DNA from: Candidatus Rhodobacter oscarellae
GTDB taxonomy: Bacteria > Pseudomonadota > Alphaproteobacteria > Rhodobacterales > Rhodobacteraceae
Direction of reading: 5' to 3'
Assembly: GCF_001078595.1 (NCBI RefSeq)
Contig: NZ_LFTY01000002.1
Span: forward strand, 207,378 to 271,377
DNA: 64,000 bases
In this document: one piece after another, positions 16,641 through 24,959 of the stretch
Numbering within the stretch: position 1 is the stretch's first letter
How the letters are laid out: every line of letters starts with the position of its first letter
Program-made: the position numbers and the translations under genes
The notes under the pieces: generated by a model
What the model was told of the DNA's origin: nothing
Databases searched by the model: none
The model's input: the letters and a program-made list of their open reading frames with translations, nothing else

Positions 16641-17318
16641 ATGAAGTGGAATATCCCAAATATCCTCACCACTTTGCGGCTCCTGGCGGCGCCGGGCGTG
16701 GCGGTGATGTTCTTGTATTTCGTGCGGCCCTGGGCGGACTGGTTTGCCATGCTGCTGTTTGTGGGCGCGGCGATTACGGATTATTTTGACGGCTACCTGG
16801 CGCGGCTCTGGAAGCAAGAGAGCCGCTTTGGCGCCATGCTCGACCCGATCGCCGACAAGGCGATGGTGATCATCGCGCTGCTGGTGAACACGGGATTTTC
16901 GGGCATGAACCCCTGGATCTTGCTGCCCGCCACGGTGATCATGTTCCGCGAGATCTTCGTCTCGGGCCTGCGGGAGTTCCTGCAAGAGAAATCCTCGACC
17001 CTAAAGGTCACCAACCTGGCCAAGTACAAGACCTTCGCGCAGATGATCGCGCTGACCTTCCTGTTCGCGACGGGCATCTTCGAGCATAACTTCCTGGACC
17101 GCACCATCGGCATGGACGAGGGCACCCTGCATCTGATCATGACCGGGCAGCTGCCCGACGATATCGGGCTGGTCTGGCATCAAACCGGCGCCTGGTGGAG
17201 CTGGTGGATCGGCACCATCCTGTTGTGGATCGCTGCGGCGCTGACGCTGATCACCGGGGTTGACTACTTCGCCAAATCCCTGCCGTTCTTCCGCGAGGAG
17301 GAGGGGACGCATGATTGA
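16641..17318 (+). CDS. pgsA: CDP-diacylglycerol--glycerol-3-phosphate 3-phosphatidyltransferase
   Basis: A 225-residue inner-membrane enzyme that makes phosphatidylglycerol phosphate, the committed step to phosphatidylglycerol and cardiolipin. The CDP-alcohol phosphotransferase motif D-x2-D-G-x2-A-R-x8-G-x3-D-x3-D is complete, beginning DYFDGYLAR and ending MLDPIADK at about residue 75. Several hydrophobic helices follow. Its stop overlaps the moaD start (ATGATTGA). Confidence 0.95.
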   Translation: MKWNIPNILTTLRLLAAPGVAVMFLYFVRPWADWFAMLLFVGAAITDYFDGYLARLWKQESRFGAMLDPIADKAMVIIALLVNTGFSGMNPWILLPATVIMFREIFVSGLREFLQEKSSTLKVTNLAKYKTFAQMIALTFLFATGIFEHNFLDRTIGMDEGTLHLIMTGQLPDDIGLVWHQTGAWWSWWIGTILLWIAAALTLITGVDYFAKSLPFFREEEGTHD

Positions 17319-17559
17319 GGTTCTGTACTTTGCCTGGGTGCGCGAGCGCATCGGCCTGCCGCGCGAGAGCATCGAGACCCAGGCCGCGACCGTGGCCGAT
17401 CTGGTGGCTGAGCTGCGCGCGCGCGAGGACCGCTATGACATGGCCTTTTCGGACGTCTCGGCCCTGCGGGTGGCGCTGGACCAAGAGCTGGCTGGCTTCG
17501 ACGCGCCGCTGGCGGGCGTGCGCGAGGTGGCCTTCTTTCCGCCGATGACCGGCGGCTGA
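17311..17559 (+). CDS. moaD: Molybdopterin synthase small subunit
   Basis: An 82-residue ubiquitin-fold sulfur carrier ending in Gly-Gly (PPMTGG). The C-terminal glycine is adenylated and thiocarboxylated, then supplies sulfur to precursor Z in the MoaE active site. The ATG at 17311 lies inside the pgsA stop region and is preceded by GAGGAGGGG. The longer open frame upstream lies within pgsA and is not used. Confidence 0.95.
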   Translation: MIEVLYFAWVRERIGLPRESIETQAATVADLVAELRAREDRYDMAFSDVSALRVALDQELAGFDAPLAGVREVAFFPPMTGG

Positions 17560-17563
17560 GCCG

Positions 17564-18001
17564 GTGGTCGTGCGCGTGCAGGCCGAGCCCTTCGATGTGG
17601 GCGCCGAGCTGGCAGCCTTCGCCGCCGGGCGCCAGGACGTGGGCGCCGAGGTCTCGTTCAGCGGCGTGGTGCGCGACGATGGCGGGCTGGCGGCGATGGA
17701 GATCGAGCACTACCCGGGCATGACCGAGAAGGCGCTGGCCAAGATCGAGGCCGAGGCCGTGGCGCGCTGGGACCTGAAGGCCAGCCTGGTGATCCACCGC
17801 TACGGGCGGCTGGAGCCGGGCGAGAAGATCATGATGGTGGCCACCGCGGCCGGGCACCGGGCGGAGGCCTTTGAGGCCGCGCAGTTCCTGATGGACTACC
17901 TTAAATCCCGCGCCCCGTTCTGGAAGAAGGAAACCGGCGCCGATGGCGCAAGCTGGGTCGCGGCCAAGGATGCCGATGAGGACGCGCTGGAGCGCTGGTA
18001 G
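17564..18001 (+). CDS. moaE: Molybdopterin synthase catalytic subunit
   Basis: A 145-residue protein matching MoaE, which with MoaD converts cyclic pyranopterin monophosphate to molybdopterin. Recognisable segments are EVSFSGVVRD, LEIEHYPGMTE-like (MEIEHYPGMTEK), IHRYGRLEPGE, and the lysine-rich active-site end DYLKSRAPFWKKE. The start is GTG at 17564, four bases after the moaD stop. Palindromic element copy 3 begins 48 bp downstream. Confidence 0.95.
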   Translation: MVVRVQAEPFDVGAELAAFAAGRQDVGAEVSFSGVVRDDGGLAAMEIEHYPGMTEKALAKIEAEAVARWDLKASLVIHRYGRLEPGEKIMMVATAAGHRAEAFEAAQFLMDYLKSRAPFWKKETGADGASWVAAKDADEDALERW

Positions 18002-18048
18002 TTGGGGGAATGCGGCGGTGCTTTATGAGTGCCGCGCTTGACCTGGAC

Positions 18049-18203
18049 GCGACGCAATTTTCTTGCAAGAAAATTGCGAAACTCTTGCAAGAGTTTCTTT
18101 GGCGCGCCCCGCAATGATCCGCTATGCGCACCCTCTCACCGGACGCGGGCCCAACTTTCCTTGGAAGGAAAGTGCAAATCTCTTGCAAGAGATTTGGCGC
18201 GCC
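18049..18203 (-). repeat. Four-palindrome intergenic element, copy 3 (inverted)
   Basis: Reverse orientation: P4 18055-18076, P3 18078-18097, P2 18154-18173, P1 18175-18196, then GCGCGCC. All four stems are intact and the centres match copy 1 after reversal. It lies in the 375-bp gap between moaE and the convergent coiled-coil gene. The remaining sequence 18204-18376 shows no gene that I can support. Confidence 0.95.
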
Positions 18204-18376
18204 CAATGGACCGCTCCAGGTCCAACATGACCCCCCGCGCGGCGGCCACTGACGACCAGCCGGTCATCGCCACAGCCTCTGCCTTTTCGATGAAGGGACC
18301 CGCGCGCGCCCCAACAGCAGAGCTTGGCGGCAACTGGCCCGTGCGCCTTACCGGTTGGTGACAGCGCCGGGCGGGG

Positions 18377-18703
18377 CTAGCCTTGGTTCTGGCGCTCGAT
18401 ATAGGCGCGCAGCTCCTCGGCCTCTTGGCGGGCCTCGCGCAGCCCCTCCATGGCGGCGCGCAGCTCTGCCTCGGTCTGCTGCAGCTGGTTCGACATCTCG
18501 GCCTCGCGCTGCTGCATGTAGGTCACCGTGCGGTCGCGCTCCTCCTCCGCCTCGTGGAGCTGCTGTGCGAGCTTATCCAGCTCGCCCATCTCGGACTGCT
18601 TGACCCGCGCGAAGCGGTGCACCAGCCAATGCGCGAACCACCCCAGCACGAAGGCGACAAAGAGGATGACGGCGGTGGTTGCGATGATCTCTGTTCTATT
18701 CAT
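18377..18703 (-). CDS. Single-pass membrane protein with coiled coil
   Basis: A 108-residue protein. Residues ~4-25 are one transmembrane helix (IIATTAVILFVAFVLGWFAHW). From ~35 on there is a long charged coiled coil with heptad character (LDKLAQQLHEAEEERDRT; ELRAAMEGLREARQEAEELR). The start at 18703 overlaps the last bases of the OmpA/BON gene by eight, so the two are coupled. It may help organise an envelope complex with that protein. I do not recognise a named family. Confidence 0.7.
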   Translation of the reverse strand: MNRTEIIATTAVILFVAFVLGWFAHWLVHRFARVKQSEMGELDKLAQQLHEAEEERDRTVTYMQQREAEMSNQLQQTEAELRAAMEGLREARQEAEELRAYIERQNQG

Positions 18704-20684
18704 TTGTTTCCTCCGCCGCCGGGGTCTCGGTCCCAGTTTCGGCCCCATTTTCGGTCCCGGTTTCGGCCCCGGTTTCGGTCTGCGTCTCGGCTTCCGGTCC
18801 GGGCTGCGCGCCGTCGGTCTCGGGCTCTGCGTCCGGGTCGTTCAGCCCCTCTGGGTCGCCCAGGATGATCAGCGTGAACTCGATGCGGCGGTTCTCCTCG
18901 CGGCCCTCTTCGGTGCCGTTATCGGCGATCGGGTTGGCCTCGCCGTAGCCCTGCGGGCTGAGGTTGCGGGTGCTCACGCGCCGGGACTGCAGCGCCACGA
19001 GCACCGCCTGGGCGCGCTGCTGGCTGAGCGCCTGGTTCATCGTCTCGCGGCCCTGGCTGTCGGTGTGCCCGGCGATCTCCATCGGCACGTCGGCGCAATC
19101 GCCCATCACCTCGGCGATGCGGTCGATGGTGCCGGCCTCCTCGGCGTCGATATCCGCCGAGCCGGGCTCGAAGGTGACCTTCTGCGCGGCCAGGATGGCG
19201 TTGATGGCGTCCACGCATTCCTGCGGGCTGGGCAGGGCCGCGTTCGGGTCAAGCGCCTCGACATAGGCGATGTCGATCGAGAAGTTCTCGGCCTCGCCCA
19301 GCTGCGATGACAGGATGCGGGAGACCTCGGCGCGGGCGGCGATGTTGCCGGTGGCGCCGCGGATGTCGACGATGTCGGGCTGCACCACGAGGCTGCCGTT
19401 GGACAGCATGGCCAGCGCCTCGAGCCCGGCAAAGACCCGCGCCGCCCAGCCGTCGGGCAGCCGGTCGTCCAGGCGCATGGTGCCGCTGACCTCGGCGGTG
19501 CTGAACCGCGCCCGCGCAAAGCCGGTCACCGCGGCGCGTAGCCGCTCGTCCGAGATCCGGCCGCGCAGCTGCAGCAGCCCCTCGGGGCTGAGCGTCGCCA
19601 CGAATTCCGGCGGCCCGCTATCGGGCGCCTCGCCGGTGCCCACGATCACCACGGGCTCTGGCTTGGTGGCCGATAGCGAGAAGACATCCGGCAGGGCGTT
19701 CTCAAGCTCGCCGACCACCCGATCGAACAGCGCGCTGTCGGTGCTTTCCAGCGCCACCAGCGAGACGTCGGCGTCCGAGAAGGTCAGCGCGCCGCCGCCA
19801 ATGCGCGCCAGGGCGCCGATGCCGGTGGTGACCGCGTCGGGCCATTCCGGGGTGGGCACGCCAAGCCCCAGCACGCAGGCGGCCTCGCCCTGCAGCCCGG
19901 CCTCTGCCGCGGCGGCAAGGATGCGCGCGCTTCCGGCCTTGGTATGCGCGGTGCAGGCGTCAAAGCGCGCGCCCGCCTCGTCGATGACAAAGCGCAGCGT
20001 GAAGGGCGAGATCACCGGGCGCGGCGCCGAGATGCGCAGCACCAGGTTCACCCCGTCCGGCACGGCGCTCTTGAGGCTGTTCTCGAGCTGCCGCTTGGCG
20101 GCGGCGCTCTCTGCGACCGAGGTGATCTCGACCCGGTCCGCGGCCACCGAGATCTTAGAGCGCGGCAGCCGGCCCAGCGTGTCCAGCGCGAAGCCCAGCG
20201 CGCTGGCCCAGCCGGGCGGCACCGGGAAGTCGGCGCTCTCCAGCAGGTCGGTCACCGGCGCGCCCTGGGCGATCTCAGAGATCTGCGCCGCCGTGGCCTG
20301 GCGGTCCATGGCGCCCGGGATCAACCCGATCAGCGACACCCCCGCGTCGTTGCGCAGGAACTCGATGGCAAAGCGGGGCGGCGTGATCGCCGCGACCGCC
20401 TTGACGTCCATGGCGTCGATCACCCGGTCCGCATCGACCACAGTGCTGGCCAGGCGCTCGGCGCGGAACCGCGTCGCCTCGTCCTCGGCGGTGCCGCGCA
20501 GCTTGACCTGCAATCCGTCCACCGCGACCGAGACCCAGTCCTGCCCGTCCAGCATCAGCACGCGCTTGACCGCCGCCTGCGAGCTGCGCTCGATCTGGGC
20601 CACGGCAAGCATCGCCGCCGCAATGCAGAGCAGCGCGGCGCCGAGGAACACGGCGATGGCGGGAACATAGTTCGACAGACGCAT
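18696..20684 (-). CDS. OmpA-family protein with BON-like repeats
   Basis: A 662-residue envelope protein. It begins with one hydrophobic helix (residues ~8-30). Several alpha/beta repeats follow that resemble BON domains (for example LQVKLRGTAEDEATRFRAERLASTV and LLQLRGRISDERLRAAVTGFA). The C-terminal OmpA-like peptidoglycan-binding domain has EIAGHTDSQGRETMNQALSQ and NRRIEF. The last ~55 residues are an acidic low-complexity tail with repeated E-T-G-T-E. The order membrane helix, BON repeats, OmpA recalls mycobacterial ArfA, but homology beyond architecture is not shown. It likely links the inner membrane to peptidoglycan. Confidence 0.82.
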   Translation of the reverse strand: MRLSNYVPAIAVFLGAALLCIAAAMLAVAQIERSSQAAVKRVLMLDGQDWVSVAVDGLQVKLRGTAEDEATRFRAERLASTVVDADRVIDAMDVKAVAAITPPRFAIEFLRNDAGVSLIGLIPGAMDRQATAAQISEIAQGAPVTDLLESADFPVPPGWASALGFALDTLGRLPRSKISVAADRVEITSVAESAAAKRQLENSLKSAVPDGVNLVLRISAPRPVISPFTLRFVIDEAGARFDACTAHTKAGSARILAAAAEAGLQGEAACVLGLGVPTPEWPDAVTTGIGALARIGGGALTFSDADVSLVALESTDSALFDRVVGELENALPDVFSLSATKPEPVVIVGTGEAPDSGPPEFVATLSPEGLLQLRGRISDERLRAAVTGFARARFSTAEVSGTMRLDDRLPDGWAARVFAGLEALAMLSNGSLVVQPDIVDIRGATGNIAARAEVSRILSSQLGEAENFSIDIAYVEALDPNAALPSPQECVDAINAILAAQKVTFEPGSADIDAEEAGTIDRIAEVMGDCADVPMEIAGHTDSQGRETMNQALSQQRAQAVLVALQSRRVSTRNLSPQGYGEANPIADNGTEEGREENRRIEFTLIILGDPEGLNDPDAEPETDGAQPGPEAETQTETGAETGTENGAETGTETPAAEETNE

Positions 20685-20750
20685 GGGGCGGTGAATTCTT
20701 CCTTACGCGATCCTTGGGGCGTTCTTAATGGGCCGCGGGCGGCGGGGCAA

Positions 20751-21767
20751 TCACAACAAGGCCAGGCTCAGGCCCAGAAAGATCACCAGGATCAGCCCCG
20801 CGTCCCGGTTTGAGCGGAAAAGCGCCATGCAATTGTCCGGGTCGTCGATGTCGAGCCGCCGCATCTGCCAGGACAGGTGCCAGCCGAAGGCCCAGGGCCC
20901 GCCCAGCGCCACCGTCATCGCCAGCACGTTGGCGGTCTCCAGCAGCGCCCCGATCAGCGCCGCGCCCAGCAGCGCCACCGACAGCACCATGAAGGCCAGC
21001 AGCGCCCGCGGGGTCTCGTCGCCAAAGAGCCGCGCGGTGGACTTCACCCCGATCAGCGCGTCGTCCTCCTTGTCCTGATGCGCGTAGATCGTGTCGTAGA
21101 ACAGCGTCCAGGCGATCCCGGCGGCGTAAAGCGCGAAGGGCGGCCAGTCCAGCGACCCCGCCACGGCGGCCCAGCCCAGGATCGCGCCAAAGTTAAAGGC
21201 CAGCCCCAGAAAGACCTGCGGCCACCAGGTGAAGCGCTTGGCGAAGGGGTAGATGCAGACCACCGCCAGCGAGCCGACGCCCAGCCAGATCGCCAGCGGG
21301 TCGAAGGTCAGCAGGATCATAAAGGCCGCCAGCGCCTGCAGCCCCATCCAGATCACCGCGCCGCGCACCGTGACCTGGCCCGACGGGATCGGGCGCGAGG
21401 CGGTGCGCGCCACCTTGCCGTCGATCTCGCGGTCGGTGATGTCGTTCCAGGTGCAGCCCGCGCCGCGCATCAGGAAGGCGCCCAGGGCGCAGCCCAGCAG
21501 CACCCAGGCCTCACCCCAACCAAAGCCGCCCTGCTGGCCCGCGGCCAGAAGCGCGCCCCACCAGCACGGCCACAGCAACAGCGTCACCGGCGTGGGGCGG
21601 TCGGCGCGGCTGAGCCGCAGGTAGGGCCGCGTCCAGGCGGGCGCGCGATTGTCCACCCAGTTGCCCTTCTCGGCATCGGCCACTTGGCCCTTGCCCTGCG
21701 CCCGGTCCTTGCCCTGGTCCTGGCCCGGTGCCGATTTCGACGTCGAGGTCTCTGGCGTCTGTTTCAT
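20751..21767 (-). CDS. ubiA: 4-hydroxybenzoate polyprenyltransferase
   Basis: A 338-residue inner-membrane prenyltransferase that attaches the polyprenyl tail in ubiquinone synthesis. Both Asp-rich motifs are present: NDITDREIDGKVARTASRP and the second at YAHQDKEDD. A ~45-residue hydrophilic N-terminal extension rich in Gln, Lys and Asp precedes the first helix. The Met at 21767 is chosen; the gene diverges from rsmE with only 20 bp between starts. Confidence 0.95.
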   Translation of the reverse strand: MKQTPETSTSKSAPGQDQGKDRAQGKGQVADAEKGNWVDNRAPAWTRPYLRLSRADRPTPVTLLLWPCWWGALLAAGQQGGFGWGEAWVLLGCALGAFLMRGAGCTWNDITDREIDGKVARTASRPIPSGQVTVRGAVIWMGLQALAAFMILLTFDPLAIWLGVGSLAVVCIYPFAKRFTWWPQVFLGLAFNFGAILGWAAVAGSLDWPPFALYAAGIAWTLFYDTIYAHQDKEDDALIGVKSTARLFGDETPRALLAFMVLSVALLGAALIGALLETANVLAMTVALGGPWAFGWHLSWQMRRLDIDDPDNCMALFRSNRDAGLILVIFLGLSLALL

Positions 21768-21787
21768 GTGCTCTTTATGCTCCCCCC

Positions 21788-22513
21788 ATGGCTCGCATTC
21801 GCCTCTATGTAGATCAGCCCCTTGGGCCGTCGCAATCGCTCGCATTGTCGCGTGACCAGGCGCATTATCTCTTCGGGGTGATGCGGCTTGGCGTGGGGGC
21901 CGATCTGTTGGTGTTCAACGGGCGCGATGGGGAATGGCGCGCCACCGTCGAGGCGGCCAGCAAGCGCGGCGGCCAGATCAGGGCCGAGGAGCGCACCCGG
22001 CCGCAGATGAACCCACCGGATCTCTGGCTGCTATTCGCGCCGATCAAGAAGGCGCGCACCGATTTCATCGTCGAGAAGGCGGCCGAGCTGGGCGCGGCGC
22101 GGATCTGCCCGGTGCAAACCGAGTTCACAAACTCCGAGCGCATCCGCCGCGACCGCCTGCAGGCGCATGCCGTGGAGGCCGCCGAGCAATGCGGCGGCAC
22201 CTTCGTGCCGGAGGTGGCCGAGCTGGCCAAGCTCTCGCGCGTGCTCGACGACTGGCCCGGCGCGCGGCGGCTGATCTTTTGCGACGAGGCGCTGGTTGGC
22301 GCCACCGAGGCGGACCTGCGGGCGGCGACCGGTCCGGTCGCGATCCTCATTGGTCCGGAGGGCGGGTTCAGCCCCACCGAGCGCGCCCGCATCCGCGCGC
22401 ATCCCCAGGCCCTGCCCATTAGCCTTGGCCCGCGGATCCTGCGCGCCGACACCGCCGCGGTTGCTGCTTTGACCCTCTGGCAGGCCGGGGCGGGGGACTG
22501 GCCAGGGGCCTGA
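21788..22513 (+). CDS. rsmE: 16S rRNA (uracil(1498)-N(3))-methyltransferase
   Basis: A 241-residue SPOUT methyltransferase modifying U1498 in the decoding region of 16S rRNA. The N-terminal PUA-like part (MARIRLYVDQPL... VLRLSRDQAHYLF-like) and the C-terminal knot with AILIGPEGGFSPTERA and LGPRILRADTAAVAAL are clear. The start at 21788 leaves a 20-bp gap to divergent ubiA, so the two promoters must overlap or lie inside the opposite coding region. Confidence 0.93.
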   Translation: MARIRLYVDQPLGPSQSLALSRDQAHYLFGVMRLGVGADLLVFNGRDGEWRATVEAASKRGGQIRAEERTRPQMNPPDLWLLFAPIKKARTDFIVEKAAELGAARICPVQTEFTNSERIRRDRLQAHAVEAAEQCGGTFVPEVAELAKLSRVLDDWPGARRLIFCDEALVGATEADLRAATGPVAILIGPEGGFSPTERARIRAHPQALPISLGPRILRADTAAVAALTLWQAGAGDWPGA

Positions 22514-22798
22514 ACTGGGGACTGAACTGGGGGGCTGAGCGGCGGACTGGGCGCGGCCACTGTCGCGGCCTGGAGCCTGGTTGACGTTACGGCATCCGCG
22601 GCGGCGTCATTGTGCCAAAAATTCAGTCACTTTGCCCGGTATTGCGCCCAGTTTGTGGGCGCTGCCGGAACCGTTTCCTATTCCCCAGGATTTGGTGAAC
22701 AAACGGCACCCAAACTCCACATTTTGGCCCTGATTACCTCTTAGCTCAGGACACAACAGGGGGTCGGTCTTTGGGGGACTAGGAAGCAGGTGTTTGGT

Positions 22799-23311
22799 AT
22801 GGCAATGATTTCGCCGGATTTGTTCAGTAGCGTTTGGCGTTGGCGCGAGGCGGTTTTGGGGTTCTTCTTCGCGTTGTGCGGGCTCTTCTGGGCGGTCTCG
22901 CAGCAGGGCGTTCTGGCGGTGATCGGCACGTCGCTTACGATTGTGGGCGCGCTGATCATCTTCGCGGGCATACAGCGCACGCGCTTTCGGGTGCGGGCCG
23001 AGGGGCCGGGGCATGTGCAGATCGGCGACCGCATGATCATCTATTACGGGCGCCAGGACGGCGGGACCATCGCGGTGGACGCGCTGGAATCGGTGCAGCT
23101 TGATGCCACGGCGAGACCGGCGTGCTGGATTCTGAAAGAGGTGGGCGGCCTGCCGCTGAGCGTGCCGACCAACGCCCAGAACGCCGAGAAGCTCTTCGAC
23201 GTTTTTGCCTCGCTGGAAGGGATCCGGACGAAAAACATGCTGTCCACGCTGCGCAGCAATCCCGATGCGCCGGTGCCGATCTGGGATGCCAGCCAGCGCC
23301 GCCTGCACTGA
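22799..23311 (+). CDS. Two-helix membrane protein with PH-like soluble domain, paralog A
   Basis: A 170-residue protein. Two adjacent hydrophobic helices (residues ~17-58) are followed by a beta-rich domain (GHVQIGDRMIIYYGRQDGGTIAVDALESVQL... NAEKLFDVF). The layout resembles bacterial PH-like membrane proteins, though I cannot confirm the family. The gene at 24173-24703 encodes a clear paralog sharing IxYYGxxxGG, the VxLxxVxxIxL-like strand and AEKxFDxxA. The start is 22799; a GTG at 22790 is possible. The 285-bp gap upstream (22514-22798) shows only short direct repeats of a GGGGACTGAACT type. The role is unknown. Confidence 0.72.
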   Translation: MAMISPDLFSSVWRWREAVLGFFFALCGLFWAVSQQGVLAVIGTSLTIVGALIIFAGIQRTRFRVRAEGPGHVQIGDRMIIYYGRQDGGTIAVDALESVQLDATARPACWILKEVGGLPLSVPTNAQNAEKLFDVFASLEGIRTKNMLSTLRSNPDAPVPIWDASQRRLH

Positions 23312-23417
23312 TCCCGACAGATGTTGACGGCGGCGGCTTGCCAGCGATCACGGGCTTGACGTAGGCTGGGCCGCGCCGCGCTTGGCGCGGTTCGCTTGTT
23401 GCGGCAGGGTCCTGGGG

Positions 23418-24176
23418 ATGAACACGAAGCCGACGATCCAGCTCCATCTTTTCTTCGCGTCGCAAAGCGACCGCGCGGTGATTCTGCGTCAGGGCCCGTC
23501 GAAGCAGTGTCGCATGATCCTATGGCATCGCGACACGGACAGGTTCGAGGACGGCCAGTGGCTGAAGCAGAGGGTCTACCCAGACTGCTGTCACCTATCT
23601 CCGGACGGTCAGCATTTCATCTATTTCGCTTTGGATGCCCACTGGGACAGCGAGACGAAGGGCTCTTATACCGGGATATCGCGCCCGCCCTATTTTACGG
23701 CGCTCGCGCTCTTTCCTGTGGGCGACACCTGGTCGGGCGGCGGTGCCTTTTTTGTGGACAATCACCATGTTTTCGTCGATGGCGACCCGGACATCATTGG
23801 GCGAGCCGCGGGCCTGTCGCGGGTGGAGCTGGGCAAGCCCGACCCCAAAGGATGCACGACGGACATCCGGTTGCGTTCCGGCCTCCCTGCGCCGCTGTCT
23901 CGCCAGGCGACAAAACTCCTGCTTGAGGACCCGGTGCCCACCAGCCGCTCGGCCATGCGGTATCAACTCCGGCACGCCTCAGCACATCTCGGCGCGGCGT
24001 ATCATTGCGACGGCGGCAAGCTGTACCGTAGTGACGGCTCCGGCCAGGCAGCGCTGATCCGAGATTTCACCGACATGGCTTTCGAGCCAATCCGCGCGCC
24101 CTATGACTGGCGCGGTGAAACGGGCGCGACAGAGGGTGAACCTAGCTGGCACCCCTTGGATGGGGCAGGCGCATGA
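23418..24176 (+). CDS. Conserved hypothetical protein
   Basis: A 252-residue soluble protein with no signal peptide or membrane segment. Distinctive stretches are RQGPSKQCRMILWHRDTD, LSPDGQHFIYFAL and SETKGSYTGISRPPYFTALALFP. It has the look of a beta-propeller fragment or another beta-rich fold, with W, G and D-rich turns. I do not recognise an assigned function. The start at 23418 is preferred to 23382. It ends by overlapping the start of paralog B (ATGA) and lies between the two paralogous membrane genes, so a shared role is likely. Confidence 0.7.
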   Translation: MNTKPTIQLHLFFASQSDRAVILRQGPSKQCRMILWHRDTDRFEDGQWLKQRVYPDCCHLSPDGQHFIYFALDAHWDSETKGSYTGISRPPYFTALALFPVGDTWSGGGAFFVDNHHVFVDGDPDIIGRAAGLSRVELGKPDPKGCTTDIRLRSGLPAPLSRQATKLLLEDPVPTSRSAMRYQLRHASAHLGAAYHCDGGKLYRSDGSGQAALIRDFTDMAFEPIRAPYDWRGETGATEGEPSWHPLDGAGA

Positions 24177-24703
24177 GCTTCATTCGCCCAGAGGTGCAAG
24201 AGAAGCTTGCCAAGACGAGACCATTTGCGATTGGCGCCGGGCTGTTGCTGCTGGGGCTCTACTGGCTGGTGGATGGCGGCGGGGTGATGCGCTTTGTGGG
24301 CGCGGGTCTGGCCGTCCTTGGCGGCGTGCTGCTTTGGGACGGCGCGCGGCGCGCGCGCTTCCCGGCCTCGGGGGATGGGTCCGGCGTGGTGGAGATCGAC
24401 GAGCGCCGCATCACATATTACGGCCCCGATGGCGGCAGCTCGGTCTCGCTGAACGACGTGGCACGCATCCGCATCAACACGACCGACCAGGGCCCGTTCA
24501 TGGCGGACCTGTATTGGGAGTTCACCGAACGCTCAGGGCTGCGCCTGGTGTTCCCCGGCGACGCGGTGGGGGCGGAGAAGATATTCGACGCGCTGGCGGT
24601 CTTTGACGGCGCCGACTTCCAGGCAATCGTGGAGGCCAACACGCACACCGAGGATGCCAGCTTTTTGGTCTGGGAGGACGCGCAGCTGCGCCTGGAGGGA
24701 TAG
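24173..24703 (+). CDS. Two-helix membrane protein with PH-like soluble domain, paralog B
   Basis: A 176-residue protein. Two hydrophobic helices at residues ~17-55 are followed by a beta-rich domain (GVVEIDERRITYYGPDGGSS, VSLNDVARIRI, ERSGLRLVFP, GAEKIFDALAVF). It is related along its length to the product of 22799-23311. The ATG overlaps the preceding stop, so the genes are coupled. The beta pattern resembles bacterial PH-like domains; no ligand site is evident. Palindromic element copy 4 lies 56 bp downstream. Confidence 0.75.
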   Translation: MSFIRPEVQEKLAKTRPFAIGAGLLLLGLYWLVDGGGVMRFVGAGLAVLGGVLLWDGARRARFPASGDGSGVVEIDERRITYYGPDGGSSVSLNDVARIRINTTDQGPFMADLYWEFTERSGLRLVFPGDAVGAEKIFDALAVFDGADFQAIVEANTHTEDASFLVWEDAQLRLEG

Positions 24704-24758
24704 TTTCGTCTGTTATGTGCGGCGCGTTGGGGGTGGTTTGGTTCAAGTGGATCTTGGC

Positions 24759-24914
24759 GCGACGCAATTTTCTTGCAAGAAAATTGCGAAACTCTTGAAA
24801 GAGTTTCTTTACCGCGCCCCGCATTGATCCCTGAAATGCGACCGCTTGCCAGCCCGCGGACCGGACTTTCCTTGGAAGGAAAGTGCAAATCTCTTGCAAG
24901 AGATTTGGCGCGCC
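24759..24914 (-). repeat. Four-palindrome intergenic element, copy 4 (inverted)
   Basis: Reverse orientation: P4 24765-24786, P3 24788-24807, P2 24865-24884, P1 24886-24907, then GCGCGCC. P3 has centre GA instead of GC; all arms are intact. It lies between paralog B and the convergent Slam-like gene. Confidence 0.95.
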
Positions 24915-24959
24915 TAAAGGGCGTTCCACGCCGAAACAACCAAACCTCCAATACGCGCG

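Noticed and set aside
18136-18333. Minus-strand frame running through palindromic element copy 3
   Set aside because: Half of it is the repeat itself and the rest has no ribosome site or recognisable domain.
24720-24760. tRNA-like GGTTCAAG segment
   Set aside because: No acceptor stem, anticodon arm or CCA context; the TpsiC-like string is isolated.
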